Assembly (NCBI GenBank): GCA_025024175.1 | Contig: QCXZ01000041.1 | Location: 6,505,786 to 6,569,785 of the forward strand | DNA: 64,000 nucleotides | Source of the DNA: Rhyzopertha dominica | Taxonomy: Eukaryota > Arthropoda > Insecta > Coleoptera > Bostrichidae | Reading direction: 5' to 3' | In this document: positions 36,061-47,400 of the stretch, one piece after another | How the letters are laid out: every line of letters begins with the position of its first letter | How positions within the stretch are numbered: the stretch's first letter is position 1 | The notes under the pieces: generated by a model | What the model was told of the DNA's origin: nothing | Database searches by the model: none | Seen by the model: the letters and a program-made list of their open reading frames with translations, nothing else | Made by a program: the position numbers and the translations under genes

Positions 36061-37300
36061 TCAGCAGGACTGGAACACCAACATCGCCAGGTTAGAACAG
36101 TACTTCCCATGAACTCACATAAAGGCAGAATTAAAAGCTGCAATCCTACTTACTGTATTTGGAAAAACCAGAAACTAAGACCTATGAACAAATTGTTCAA
36201 TGTCAATTCCCGCGGAGAGATTCAAGTTTCTTCAAAGAAATAGGCCGTTGGAGAGGCTCTGTTTGTGAGTACGTAGCAGCATTAAAAAAACTAGCAAAAA
36301 TTTGCAATTTTACAAACGCTCTAGAAGAGAGCATTACAGACTCATTAATTTTTGAAATGAAGAATGCAGTTATCTACCAAACGCTTTTTTCTGAAAGTGA
36401 CCTGAGGAATGAAACTGCCATCCTCTTGGCTCTTCACATGGAAGCATGGGAAGCAAATGTCACTTTTTTAGATGAGGAGTCAACGTCAGCAACGGCAATT
36501 ACGATATTACGGTAGACAAAATCATGCTGAGAGTCAAAAATTTCCTGAATCGGAAACACCGATCGGAGCACAACCTTTAAGAAGAACTAGGATAGCGAAG
36601 AAGCAGCAAGTTACTCAATTCTTAGTGACTAAGTTTCCAAATGAGTTCAGCGAAAGCTTGGGCAAATTTTCTGGCGGAAAAGCAGTTTCTCATTTAAAAG
36701 AAGGTACAGTGCCGGTCTTTTGTGAAGCTCGATCGCTACCCATTGCCTTGAAAGAAATTGAATGATTTAGTTAAAGTAGAGATACTTTATATTATAGAAT
36801 TCAGCGAATGGACAACCCCAATCGCGCAGGTGAAAAAAATCGATCAACGCTCAAATTTTGTTGGAAGATGATTAAAAAACTCGTTACTGTTAACACGTAC
36901 AAAGGTTTATTTATTTATAGTCGTATTTCCATTTGGTGTTACGTCTAACCCCGGTGATTAAAAAAAAATAATGGAACGGGATATATGCGAGAATTACAGT
37001 GTGGATGACACCATGCCATCTAGTGGCAATCATCCACTCGTCTCTGTGGAGAACTAAAGGTATAGCCGTATTTTTAGATGACATTCTATTTGGTCCTGAA
37101 AACGAACAAAGTCATAATAATATTCTCTTAGATGTATTTAGAAGATTAGAAAAATACAGTCTAAGAATACAAACAAATACATATGTACATTTTGTAAAAA
37201 CAGGATCCATGCAAATAGAGAAAACGGAAAATACGAACTACCAACAACTCGTTTTAAACGAAATTTAGAAGTAAATGCTACAGTTTTCATAGTACACACC
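36061..37300 (+). pseudogene. Gypsy-type LTR retrotransposon: gag joined to RT, protease deleted
   Basis: DWNTNIARLEQYFP (about 36070) and GSVCEYVAALKKLAKICNF (36260-36320) are the Gypsy gag core. RYYGRQNHAESQKF (about 36508) is a zinc knuckle whose cysteines are mostly gone. In the same frame, with no protease in between, comes FPNEFSESLGKFSGGKAVS with EGTVPVFCEARSLP (36630-36750), the N-terminal RT segment. Pieces of the RT palm follow in other frames (SEWTTPIAQV near 36806, PFGVTSNP near 36935), then VFLDDILFGPENEQSH (about 37067), which holds the catalytic aspartates. The C-terminal RT, RNase H and integrase are missing and no LTRs are seen. An internally deleted, 3'-truncated relic. Confidence 0.8.
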
Positions 37301-38170
37301 ATCTTACATTCTTCGAGTCGAAATTAGGTTTTTGAAAATTTTACACAAAGTTCATTACCGGAAAGAAACTTCCTGACAGGTTTCACCAAATAATGTCAGA
37401 AGCGCTACCATTTAATAAGGCATTATATAGTTTTCAAATACCAAAAAATTAGGGTACTACCCGACCGGAAACTTTTAGGTAGAGAGAATTGTCCTAAAAG
37501 TTGCAGTACCATTAATGGCATTACTTATAGCTTATAAAAATCTTCAGGCTTTTCAGAATGTAAGGATCTTTTGTAGGCAAACAAGTATTTAGCCGCCTCT
37601 TATTAAAAGCGATTTAAATAAACAATTTTTTGTAAGCTGAAACGAATGAGTGATTAGAAGGTACAGGCAAACACTGTTTGAAACAATTGCCGTAATAATT
37701 TCCTTGTTGATTTGTGAAGTAGCGACAAGTCTTCCAATTGCAATAGTAATAATGCATCTATTTAAAAGGAGTGTAAGAAGACGCCAAGTCAATGATATTC
37801 ATTTCATCTAAAATTTATTAGTAAAATATTCTATCGAAATAAAGTAATTTGTCAAAATTATATTTGGGGGTTTTACTATGTATTTTTCCAGTTTAACTCT
37901 TATTGGCATTATAATAATTAAGCGAGACATAAGCAAAAGAACAAGTTTAATTTACCGTAATTCATATAAAAACGTAGCATAGTATGGCAGTTATGAATTT
38001 TCTAAACATCAAAATTATACTATAAATACCTGACATAATTTAAGTTTACTTTTAAAACTATCACATATGATAAAAAAGTAAAAATTTGGTACCTCTTAGG
38101 TTTATTGGTCAAGTCTCAATTTACCTTTCTAAATTATGTTTATCTAATGACATAAATATTGCCTCTTCTA
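37301..38170. other. Gene-free AT-rich stretch
   Basis: No recognised coding or repeats. Confidence 0.4.
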
Positions 38171-38690
38171 CTGTAGGCAGTGTATTGGACAAACGGGAAG
38201 ATCCTTTCTTATTAGAGGAAATGACCGTCTAAAACAATTTAATAAGTATAAAAATACGGACATTGTAACAACAAATTCTTCGTTAGCGAATCATTTATTA
38301 TCGTTTAAACATACTTCCGCTTTGGACAATTTAAAAAGCTTACATTTCTGTAAGAAATCATCAAAATTAAGCTATTTAGTAATTTTAGAGATATACAAAA
38401 TTTTAAAAGACCAAAATTGGACAATTCTAAAGGATTTTTGTAATTCAGTTGTTCCATTCTAATTTTTTTATTTGAACGCTAATTTTTATGTTGCTTGTTT
38501 GAAAGTTGCTTTTCTTTTTCAGTCAAGATTGCTTGTTTTCATTTTGTAATTTTGTCAGTCATAATTTCTTCCTCTTGTTTGTAATTTGGTACTGACGTTG
38601 GCATATTAGCCGAAAGCGCTTTACATGATAATAAATACATTGTGGATTAAACTTGGCGAAGTTATTTAACAAGAATCATAAATAAAAGTT
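38171..38690 (+). pseudogene. Penelope-like element (family A), GIY-YIG end and 3' tail
   Basis: From about 38178 the sequence reads (in two frames) VYWTNGKI/IGQTGRSFLIRG, then KQFNKYKNTDIVTTNSSLAN, HLLSFKHTSALDNL and ILKDQNWTILKDFCNSVVPF to a stop at about 38460. This is the cleanest C terminus of the four family A copies and defines where the protein ends. The following 230-base tail carries the GCCGAAAGCGCTTTACATG signature and ends GTGGATTAAACTTGG. RT is absent. A hAT-like element sits 130 bases further on. Confidence 0.75.
38586..38628 (+). ncRNA. Degenerate hammerhead-like motif in PLE A tail
   Basis: GGTA, CTGACGT (canonical CTGATGA with changes), GGC/GCC stem II, GAA, AGC/GCT stem III, T at the cleavage position and TACATG. 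Stem I is only three or four pairs. Same layout as 931-984 but a damaged core, so probably inactive. Confidence 0.35.
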
Positions 38691-38816
38691 TATTTTTGTT
38701 CTAGTATCAGGAAAAAATTATCCGGGGAATTTATCATTTACTTGTTTGGAAACATCGTCGCATTTTAAAACCGCGTGTAGCTATTGTTGAAATTTTGAAC
38801 AGTATACATTTTATGT

Positions 38817-40072
38817 AGTGGCACCAGTGATGGGCGCGTAGAATACGCCATGTAGATTATACTATTGTCTACGCGTAAACTATTTAATATTCTACTTTGA
38901 AATTCTATTGCAGAAAATAGCATTGTGTAGATAATCAGAAATTTAGAAATATTTAGTTATTTAATGGTGTCTATTACCACTACTGCTCCAAACGTGGTAA
39001 ATGTTTAAACAGCAATAACATATTTGGTCATACTTTAGAGCCAGAAGACCCGACAAGCGTGCTGTGAAAAGCACTTTGAAGCCCTCTGTTGGTCAAATGG
39101 ACTCCTTAATGACTGTAAACTGTGATTTTATGTTCTTTCTTCTCTGTAAACAGAAATTTCATAAGCTTCTCATGTTCTTTTATCGCAAATTCTTTGAAAG
39201 CAGATCAACAGGGTACACAAGCAGTTCTTGTTGCTGAACTAGATACATTGATCTAAAGAAGCAACTAACTATGACCAACTAGTTGTGTAAGGAAAGATGT
39301 CGTAAACATATGCTTTGTCTTTTGTGTTTCAAAGAAGTAAAAAAACCGTTTTATACACTGACTACTTACTGAAACATGATATGCAAGTTTGTAATATAAT
39401 ATTTACATTTACACCTATTTATTGTCTCAGACGTATTAAAATCATAAGTTAAGAAAATAAAAATGTTTAGTAAACCGTGCAGTTATTTATAAGAAATGTG
39501 GTAGCTATGTTGCAACTTTCAGATTTTTTCATTAATCTGTCTAAAATCAAAACATCAAATTCCAAATAACATTATACATAAATGGATCGTATTTTGCATG
39601 TTTTAGTTGGCCCCTTATTATAAACCGCATTTTCAGTAAGGTTCAACTACATGTTGTTATACTTATGTAGCATTGTAAATGTTTATAGAAGCCCTTACGA
39701 AGATTTGAAATAAAAATCGAAAGCTTGGCAAAAAAGAAGAGTAAACACTATTTTAACATAAGAAGTCGATTTCTACTTATTTGCGAAGACCTTAATATAA
39801 TAAAAAGCGACGGCTATGTCCATTTAACGTATTAGATATAAAAATCTATAAAATTTTAAGAAATTTGTCACATGGAGAAGCCAACAAAACAGGGAAATTA
39901 GAATCAAACTAATTTAATTTTGTTTTAGTGTGTACTTAATACATTTTAGCCATAATATACTCGTTTTATATTTTCTACTTAAAATCTACGCCAAAGTGCT
40001 TTATCTACATTTTCTACGCATGTAATGTAGAAAGTTATAATTTACGCGTAAACGCCCATGACTGAGTGGCAC
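38817..40072. mobile_element. hAT-like DNA transposon with 8-bp target duplication
   Basis: AGTGGCAC stands at 38817-38824 and again at 40065-40072. Directly inside are CAGTGATGGGCG (38825-38836) and CGCCCATGACTG (40053-40064), inverted repeats with one mismatch. An 8-bp duplication and CAGTGATGGGC-type ends are diagnostic of the hAT superfamily. The 1240-bp body is rich in CTACGCGTAAAC-type subterminal words near both ends. I see no intact transposase: a plus-strand stretch near 39050-39120 (KSTLKPSVGQMDSLM) might be a remnant. So this is a non-autonomous or badly decayed copy. Confidence 0.85.
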
Positions 40073-40419
40073 CTATAAAAGTTTATTATAACCTCCACAG
40101 GAAAAAGAAAATACGTATAGAGCTGCCGTACACGAAAACGTTCTATAATAATCGCGAAGCCCTCCTGAAAGATCCTGAAACGGCTGAAAATCGCTAAAGG
40201 ATTCTACGTCCGAGTCCTGCACAGGTGCATGATGCACTCTGGCGCATGCTGCAGCAACTACAGCCCCTAACGAGTTCGCGTTGAATCCGTCAGAGTATTC
40301 CATACGCCCGTATTCAGAATGATTCGCGGCTTCAGTCCGCTCCGTGGTTCCCCCGAGAGGAAGCGCGCATGATCTCCCGTACAGTAATTTCCATGTCTAG
40401 CCCCAATAAAAGTTTTAAC
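40073..40419 (-). other. GC-rich open stretch, product unrecognised
   Basis: The minus strand is open for about 115 codons from a stop at 40419 to one at about 40070. The first ATG is at 40303, leaving 76 codons (beginning MEYSDGFNANSLGAVV). GC and CpG content are well above the surroundings. The residue mix looks protein-like but I recognise no domain, splice sites are not evident, and the hAT target site cuts its C-terminal side. It could be a conserved noncoding island that happens to be open. Confidence 0.3.
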
Positions 40420-40704
40420 AGTGGCACTCCAGAGAAAACGCTATAGAAATGATAGAACGACAGCAACTCACAAAAATTCGAAAATTTATCTAAACCTTGA
40501 CATCGTCATTTATCATTTTAATGCCTTGCGTTGCGTGGTGTAGAACTGGGACAGGGGCATTCTGTTTTTTTACATAAATAAAAAGGGAAGAAACAAGAAA
40601 TAACAAACACGAGACGAACCTCAAAGAGGTTTTTTTGCTAATTAAATACTAACACCCCGATGGATATTTAATTTGAATCAACAGTATCAATATAAATAAA
40701 ACAG

Positions 40705-41148
40705 CAATAATATATATGTTTATTTTTGTAGGTTTAGGCTCCTAATTATCTAAAATTAAAAAACTTTGTGTTTGTATGACGTTTCGATCTTTTATTTTGA
40801 TCTTTTTCGAATACAAATATGTTATAACTGATAAAAATGACAATAAAATAATTTGACATTTACAATTTTGAAATGTCCCTTAGAGTTCGTTCCAATGCTA
40901 TAATAATTTTAACATCAAATCCTAAAGTGTGAGTGTTTATGAAGTTTGTATGTGTTTGTATGTTTAAATGATGTTATTGTAGGTGTTACTTAGTCCTTGT
41001 ATGTCTGTCCTGTCGTTTACACATGTGTTTATGTTTTTTTGTATATGAATAATTTCCAAACATTGTCTTTTATATCTATGTGGTTCTGTAGCAATAATTT
41101 GGGTGTTATCGAAATCGAAAGGGTCATTAGTTATGTCTTGATATTTTA
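40705..41148 (-). repeat. PLE family B left arm (3' end of the element)
   Basis: Inverted relative of 42746-43117. On the minus strand it holds the last codons of the GIY-YIG domain and the tail. It includes about 75 bases (about 40900-40980) that the right arm lacks. Confidence 0.8.
40771..40817 (-). ncRNA. Hammerhead-like fold with altered core, PLE B left arm
   Basis: On the minus strand: TTTGTAT, then TCGAAAAA where CTGATGA is expected, GATC/GATC with a nine-base A-rich loop, GAAAC, GTC, then ATACAAA. The outer 7-mers are perfectly complementary and the GAAACGTC side is canonical, but the other core strand is not. It is best seen as a hammerhead descendant. Confidence 0.35.
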
Positions 41149-42735
41149 TCAAAGCAGTGTAGTTGTTATTATTTTTATGTTGTTGTATTCTGTTTTTTAG
41201 GTATTGTTTTATTTGTCCTATATATTGCAGTCTTTACATTTTATACTGCATATAGTGTATGTTCTTGTTTTTAATGGTGTACAGAATTGTTTAATTGTAT
41301 TTATTGGTTTATATGTAGTTTCTATATCATATGGTTTTAGTATGTTTATTTTTATTTTTTGTGTAAGTGGTGGAACATAGGGTAGGGTTACGTATGTTAC
41401 GTTTGTGGTTTTAACTTGTTTTTCATATAGCATGCTATTATACATTTTTTCTGTTTGTTGTTTTATGTAGTTGTGTATTAGTTTAGTGGGGTAATTGTTA
41501 TTTTTTAGTATTTTAGTTATTGTGTGTAAACTTTCAATTCTATTTTCTGGACTAGATAATTTTACTAATCGGAGTGTTGTATTGTTTAGCAGAGCTAATT
41601 TTTGTTTGTAGGGGTGGTTAGACTGATAATTTAGGAATCTTCCTGATGGCGTTTGTTTTGAGTACCATTTTGTGGTAATTTTGTTATTCTTTTTAAATAA
41701 TGTAAGGTCAAGATAGTTAATTTTGTTGTTCTTCTCTGTTTCTATGGTAAATTGTAAATTTGGGTGATAGTTATTAAATATATGTAATATTTCATTCGCT
41801 TTGTTTTCTGGTATTATCAAAAACAAATCATCTACATATCTTGTATACATTTTTATGTAATTTACTTTGTTTGTTATAGTTGTTTCTAAATCTTCCATTA
41901 TTAACTGCGCTATACTGCTTGAAATGGGGGATCCCATTGCCACTACATCTATTTGTTTATAAAAGTTATTTTTATAATTGAAAATAATTTGTAAATGTAA
42001 AATTTAAAGCTTTTATAAAATCTGTTTTTGGTATATTAGTATATTGTTCTAATTCCTGCCAATTTTTCGCGATTATAGGTTCAATTAAAGTTATTGGAAT
42101 GTTTGTGTAAAGAGAAATTACGTCTAAAGAAATCATTAAATAGTTATTTGGAATATACATATTGGAAATTTTGTCTTTAAATTCAAAAGAGTTTTTAATA
42201 TAAATTTGGTTTTTATTTAATATGTTTTTTAAGATACAGTATTTTGCCAGGTTGTATGTTGGTGTTTGTATGTTATTTATTATAGGTCTAAGCGGGAGGT
42301 TGGGTTTGTGTAGCTTTGATTGTCCATAAATTTTGGGTGGTAATGCGTTATATATTATAAGCCTATATGCTGTTTCATTTGAAATATATTGTTGTTTTTT
42401 CCAGTTCTGTATTATTGTGTTGTTTTTACGTTGTGTGGTGCTTGTAATGTCGGTTTATTATTATATTGTATGTCGCTTTGTCGTTTAATAGATCATGCAT
42501 TTTTTTGTCATATGATTTTGTGTCCATAATTAATGTCATGTTGGATTTATCAGGTTTTAGTATAGTGATTTGTGGGTTGGTTTTGATGAAAGTTTTAGCT
42601 TTTTTTAATGCATTGTGTGTTGTCTTAGTCTGATGGCTGTTTTCATTCTGTTTTATTTTGTTTCTGAAAGCTGTTAATGTGTGTGTCAGTTTATTGCGTA
42701 TTGTATTAGTCTGTTCTGTCGGGAGATATTGTATT
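40964..42735 (-). pseudogene. Penelope-like element (family B) RT plus GIY-YIG endonuclease
   Basis: Best preserved element of the window. From 42735 downward: KPDKSNMTLIMDTKSYDKKM (N-terminal RT block), then after a frameshift near 42440 KIYGQSKLHKPNLPLRPI, MYIPNNYLMISLDVISLYTN (42160). After a second frameshift near 41972 comes MAMGSPISSSIAQLIMEDLE (41943), the catalytic YTRYVDDLFLI with both aspartates present, and KNNKINYLDLTLFKKNN. A third shift, at a TATA run near 41220, separates the RT frame ending SIKCKDCNI from the endonuclease (YIGQIKQYLKNRIQQHK, then ATEPHRYKRQCLEIIHIQKN to 40964), which keeps the GIY-YIG-type Tyr-Ile-Gly, Arg, His and Glu. The N-terminal region is missing at an A-rich joint (42736-42745) with the inverted arm. 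Three small shifts in otherwise open frames suggest recent death. Confidence 0.9.
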
Positions 42736-42745
42736 TAAAAAAAAA

Positions 42746-43117
42746 ACATCAAGAAATAGCTAATCACCATTTCGATTGCGATAACACCCAAATTATTGCT
42801 ACAGAACCACATAGATGTAGAAGACAATTTTTGGAAATGATTCATATACAAAAAACATAAACACATGTGTCAACGACAGGACAGACATACAAAGACTAAG
42901 TAACACCTACATAGCATTGGAACGAACTCTAAAGTACATTTTATAATAACATCAAAATTGTAAATGTCAAATTAATTTATTGTCATTTTTGTCAGTTATA
43001 ACATATTTGTATTCGAAAAAGATCGAAATAAAAGATCCAAACGTCATACAAACACAAAGTTTTTTAATTTTAGATAATTAGGAGCCTAAACCTACAAAAA
43101 TAAACATATATAATATT
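42746..43117 (+). repeat. PLE family B right arm (inverted copy of its 3' end)
   Basis: Plus-strand copy of the end of the endonuclease (CAAATTATTGCTACAGAACC, CATATACAAAAAACATAAAC) and of the tail, to CATATATAATATT at 43117, matching 40705-41148 on the other strand. It lacks about 75 bases of that arm and differs at scattered positions. Confidence 0.8.
43006..43052 (+). ncRNA. Hammerhead-like fold with altered core, PLE B right arm
   Basis: TTTGTAT (43006-43012) pairs perfectly with ATACAAA (43046-43052), enclosing TCGAAAAA, GATC/GATC and AAACGTC. One base before AAAC is changed (C for G) relative to the left arm. Confidence 0.3.
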
Positions 43118-43214
43118 CAAAAGGCCTCCACGAAATAAACATCTATATCTTATCAAGAATAGCAATAATATTTGCCTATCATAAATAACGTTCAATAAGT
43201 TATTTTGTACCCTG

Positions 43215-44470
43215 AACAACAATTATAAATCTGGTCTGATATTAAAAATTATAGACCAATACGCTTTCGTCTAACTTGGCAAAACTGTTTGAATCTCTAT
43301 TATCCAATGTTATTTATTCTCAAGTTATTAACTACATTACACCTGCTCAGCACGGTTTCATAAAAGGATGATCTACAGTTACTAATTTGTTTGAGTTTGT
43401 TCAGTTTACCTCGAAAGCTTTAGACCAACGTTTACAAGTACATAGATGTTTCATATACTGATCGTACAAAAACATTTGATCGTNTCAATCATTGTGTTTT
43501 ACTACGAAAACTGAGATGATATTGTTTCTGCCACAATCTTATATAGTTAATAAAATCTATTATGGGTAACAGGAAGCAATTTGTTTAATATAGTGGTTTT
43601 TGTTCTTTTGGATTTGACGTTAATTGTAGTGTTGTACAAGGTTCTAATTTAGGACCTCTTTTATTCACTATATTTTAAACGATGTGGTTGAGTGCTTCAG
43701 TAGTTGTAATTGTTATATTGCTGCTGATGATTTAAAGCTCGTTAAGATAATAAATCGCCTGAGGATTGTTTTGTCTTATGACAAGGTATAGACAGGTTAA
43801 ATGCATAGTGTAATAGTAATAAGTTAGATTTAAAAGAAAGTGTAAAAAAATACGTTTATTATAATATAAATGGTGTACCATTAATCGCCTACACTATAGA
43901 TCCATGTTTATCATTTATACCTCATATTGAAAATATCACTAATAGTGCATTAAGAATATTAGGCTTTGTCATAAGAAATACATCTGATTTTAGTATTCGT
44001 CTTTTGTTTAACTTTTTTGTCAGATCTAAATTAGAATATTTCTGTATCATTTGGAACCCACAACAACAGGTTTATATCAATTTACTGAAAAATGTGTTGC
44101 GAAGATTTTGTATATATGTATATTTTAAAATGTTTAAACGTTACCAACAAGACACTGTGATAACAGGTTGCTTCTTACACTGTTAATGAAGTAACACTTC
44201 AATCTAAGCGTAATTTACAGAGCCTTATTTTTCTACAAATATATTGTTACCGGTGAAATATACATAGATGAAATAAATAATGATGCACAATTATGTGTTA
44301 CTTGAATTTGCAATAGAACTTCAATTACTTTCTGTTATAATATACCCAGCACATTTCATCACTACAATTCTCCTTTAATAACAGTATTTCGTCTTTACAA
44401 TTGTCTTCCATGTCTTCCAAATGTTCGATATTTTTCATGTTACTTTTAAAAACTCCGGAATAAAAAATAC
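43215..44470 (+). pseudogene. Non-LTR retrotransposon RT, heavily decayed
   Basis: Across frames the plus strand shows DIKNYRPI with AKLFESLLSNVIYS (about 43235-43320), AQHGFIKG-STVTNLFEFVQF (about 43345-43410), a VVQGSNLGPLLFT region (about 43630) and an AADDLKLV catalytic box (about 43720). Then come FIPHIENITNSALRILGFVI (about 43910), FFVRSKLEYFCIIWNP (about 44015), and LQSKRNLQSLIF with PSTFHHYNSPLI-VFRLYNC (44205-44410). The order and wording match the family at 3.5-5.1 kb. An N lies at 43484. Numerous stops; no 5' endonuclease. It begins about 100 bases after the PLE B right arm. Confidence 0.75.
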
Positions 44471-47400
44471 GATTTTATCTCTCGTCCAGCAATAGATGCC
44501 TTCAACTTTCCTTTATGTTATTTTATACATTGTAATCCTTTTTATCTATTTTTCGATTACGATCATGGTTTGTGTATTATGTATCCGTTATGGACAGTGA
44601 TGTCTTACTAGAAATACCTAATACTAACATTGTGCACATCAGCCCGAAACGATAAAAAGATTTAAAATCAATAACAGACAATAATTATGTAAAGTTTTCT
44701 ACTTGCCATCTTTAACCAAGATATCTCATTAATTAAGTATAATAAATGTGGCTGCGTTTAGAAATACCAACTATGAACCGCAAGGTAGAATTCTGAAAGG
44801 CCTGTATCCTCTTTTTATAGTTAAAAATTATACAGGAATGGTAATCGGCGCCACAACAATTAATTGAGAAAGAACCCCAGAATTTGTAAGAATAACTTAG
44901 GGTGAAATTCTTGGCTTTTATACAAAGAATGAAGACTTCCATGAACCTTTCGCGGTATATTCTTTACGTGCAGAATCTAATACATCAAGTAACCCTTATT
45001 ATTGTCATTTCTATATTAAACTAAAAACATTTCCGTAGTCTGCTGTTTCATTTAATAAAACAACGTCTTTCACGAACCAAACATTTCAATATAAGACATT
45101 CCATTTCCAGTTTCAATTTACAAATTCCTTGTAATATCACAGCGACATTTGATCTTTGATGTACTTATTTTATAGAATCGTTTATCGACTGATTGTATTC
45201 AATTAACTCCAAATTGCTCCCTGGAGATCTGAGAATGGAGGAGGAGGAGATAAACAAAATTAAAATACGCCGTCGAAGTTGCAACACGGCCAATTAAACG
45301 ATAAGTAATACCTTAATGATGCGAAATGTTGTACTTAGCAGTCCGCTCAGGAATAAAATGTTTAGTTTACAGTAATTGTACGCTATACATAACTCTGGGC
45401 ATGACGAGTGAAACTTGTTTTTGTAATTAGCCGATAAAGATAAGAGCGATAATGAATGCGCATTCGCAATATGTTCGCGAGTGCAAGATGTCTTGAGAAA
45501 CATTTGCTTATATGCTTATCGATGCATTTCCATTAAATCCCTCATGTGTCAGCTATAAATTNCCTGGGATGCTATGCGAAATTTTTAACGCTAGTTGCAA
45601 ACTCATTCATTAGCTATTCTATGCTCTTCTAAGCGCATGGCTGCTCTTAGCTGTTANTAANAATGACTANCAATGAGCTGGGCTATTAATCTAACGTTGA
45701 AGGAAAATCTTCGCCCCTAATAGCTAGACAATCTTTCAAGCCACAAGTTCTTTCTCAATAAATCAGAATTTACTTAATCGGAATTAAATCGTAGTAAGAT
45801 CCTGGTTTTGAAGAAATAAACTCATTGATCAACCTAACCGTATTTTTAAGGATAAACCAATTTTTTTCAATTTCTACTGCAACAAATTTGTGGTTTCATT
45901 AGGTATAGAATAGATTCTAAACTAGTGAAACAGATCANCCTGTCTTGAGGAGGTGTNGAAAGCTGATTATTTGGAATACTAAAATACCGCTATCATACTC
46001 AGAATACTTGTGATAAGGCTATAATAATACTCGTATATCGAATCTCTTATTTGAATATACGGTCAAGATTATTTTTATGGAAACAGCTGAGGTATTCCTT
46101 CTAACTTTCCTTTCCAGATTAGAAGACAGTTATTTTCGAGAATGCCTTGATCAAATTAATGGAGAAGTATGCGTCAGTATCACGTTCAAAATGTTATTTT
46201 AATTTGTTGACTAATGTTTGTGTGTCCTTCTTGCTGTTGTTGTATGTTCTCTTATAATATTTATGTTTATTTTATTGGCAGCTAAATAATAATGATTTGT
46301 TTTTGTTTGTAGCAATAAAAACGAGACGTGAGACGTTCCGTCTCGCCTCGTCTTATGGGCTTCCCTAATTGGTGCCAAAACAGTCAAACCAATCTTATCT
46401 ATATTATCTAGTTCAAATCAGCATTGCTTAAAGTATCCTTAACTCTTGTTCCTAGATGGTTTCGATTACCAGAATGAGAAGTTTGTGCTTTTGGTAATTT
46501 ATCAAATTCTGCAATCGCCCATCACTTTTATCAGTTAATTATATCACGCTGCGCAATAACAACAGCAACAATAAAAACCTGCCTCCTGTGCCTAATCAGC
46601 CTTATAAATAATGCAGTGGAAAACGCGCGCGCCAGGTTTAATACCTCATTCTGAAATATCTCTACCAGCCATAAAACAAGCAATCACTTTAGTTGCGACT
46701 TTACGACACTATTAATTGGTGAAACGTTGCTGCCTAGCTGTTAGGGTGGGAGTAAAAAAAGCGCGCAGCTACGAAAACTGGCAGTAAAAATGTCGTATAC
46801 ACAGTGTTGCAACACGCATCAGGCTTTTCCAGTTACTGCCTTTGAGGTTTCTCCCTTTTATGCAAAATACCTGACGCGCGAGCAGGGGGCGAATGTGATT
46901 GAATGGTTTACCTGATGGGCCTCGATTTGATTGAAAAGTTGGAGAAAAGTAGTTCACGTTGATAGTGCTGGAGATGTTTCGCGTTGTTGACTTGGAAAGC
47001 GAAGACGGGGCTATTGAAATTAACTTTGACATTTACAATAAATTAAGACTTGGCTATGAAGAAAATGATAAGATACGTTACTCACATAAGAATTCTCAAC
47101 CTTATATTAATGGCATAATTTTATATTCTTATTAACCAAATTTAATCTGTAGAAATAACTCATTGCTAGAGTATTAAACATNTCAATGATGAAGGATATT
47201 CGACGTTTGNTGAATCGAAAATCAATTCAGTGAAAACTCGATTCGAAACGGGTGAGAAAATGAGTTTATATATAAATTATTATTATTATTATAAATATAT
47301 GATATTAAGTGTGGTAATAAAGTTTGGATCATAACTGATAATTGCGTTATTTAATGTTTTAAAGAAAAACGCTGCAACATCACAATCTTATTTTTTAAAG

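Noticed and set aside
44733..44942. Minus frame with KKRIQAFQNSTLRFIVGI resembling a Jockey C terminus
   Set aside because: Only one short block fits, flanks do not continue the pattern, and AT-rich DNA easily produces such words.
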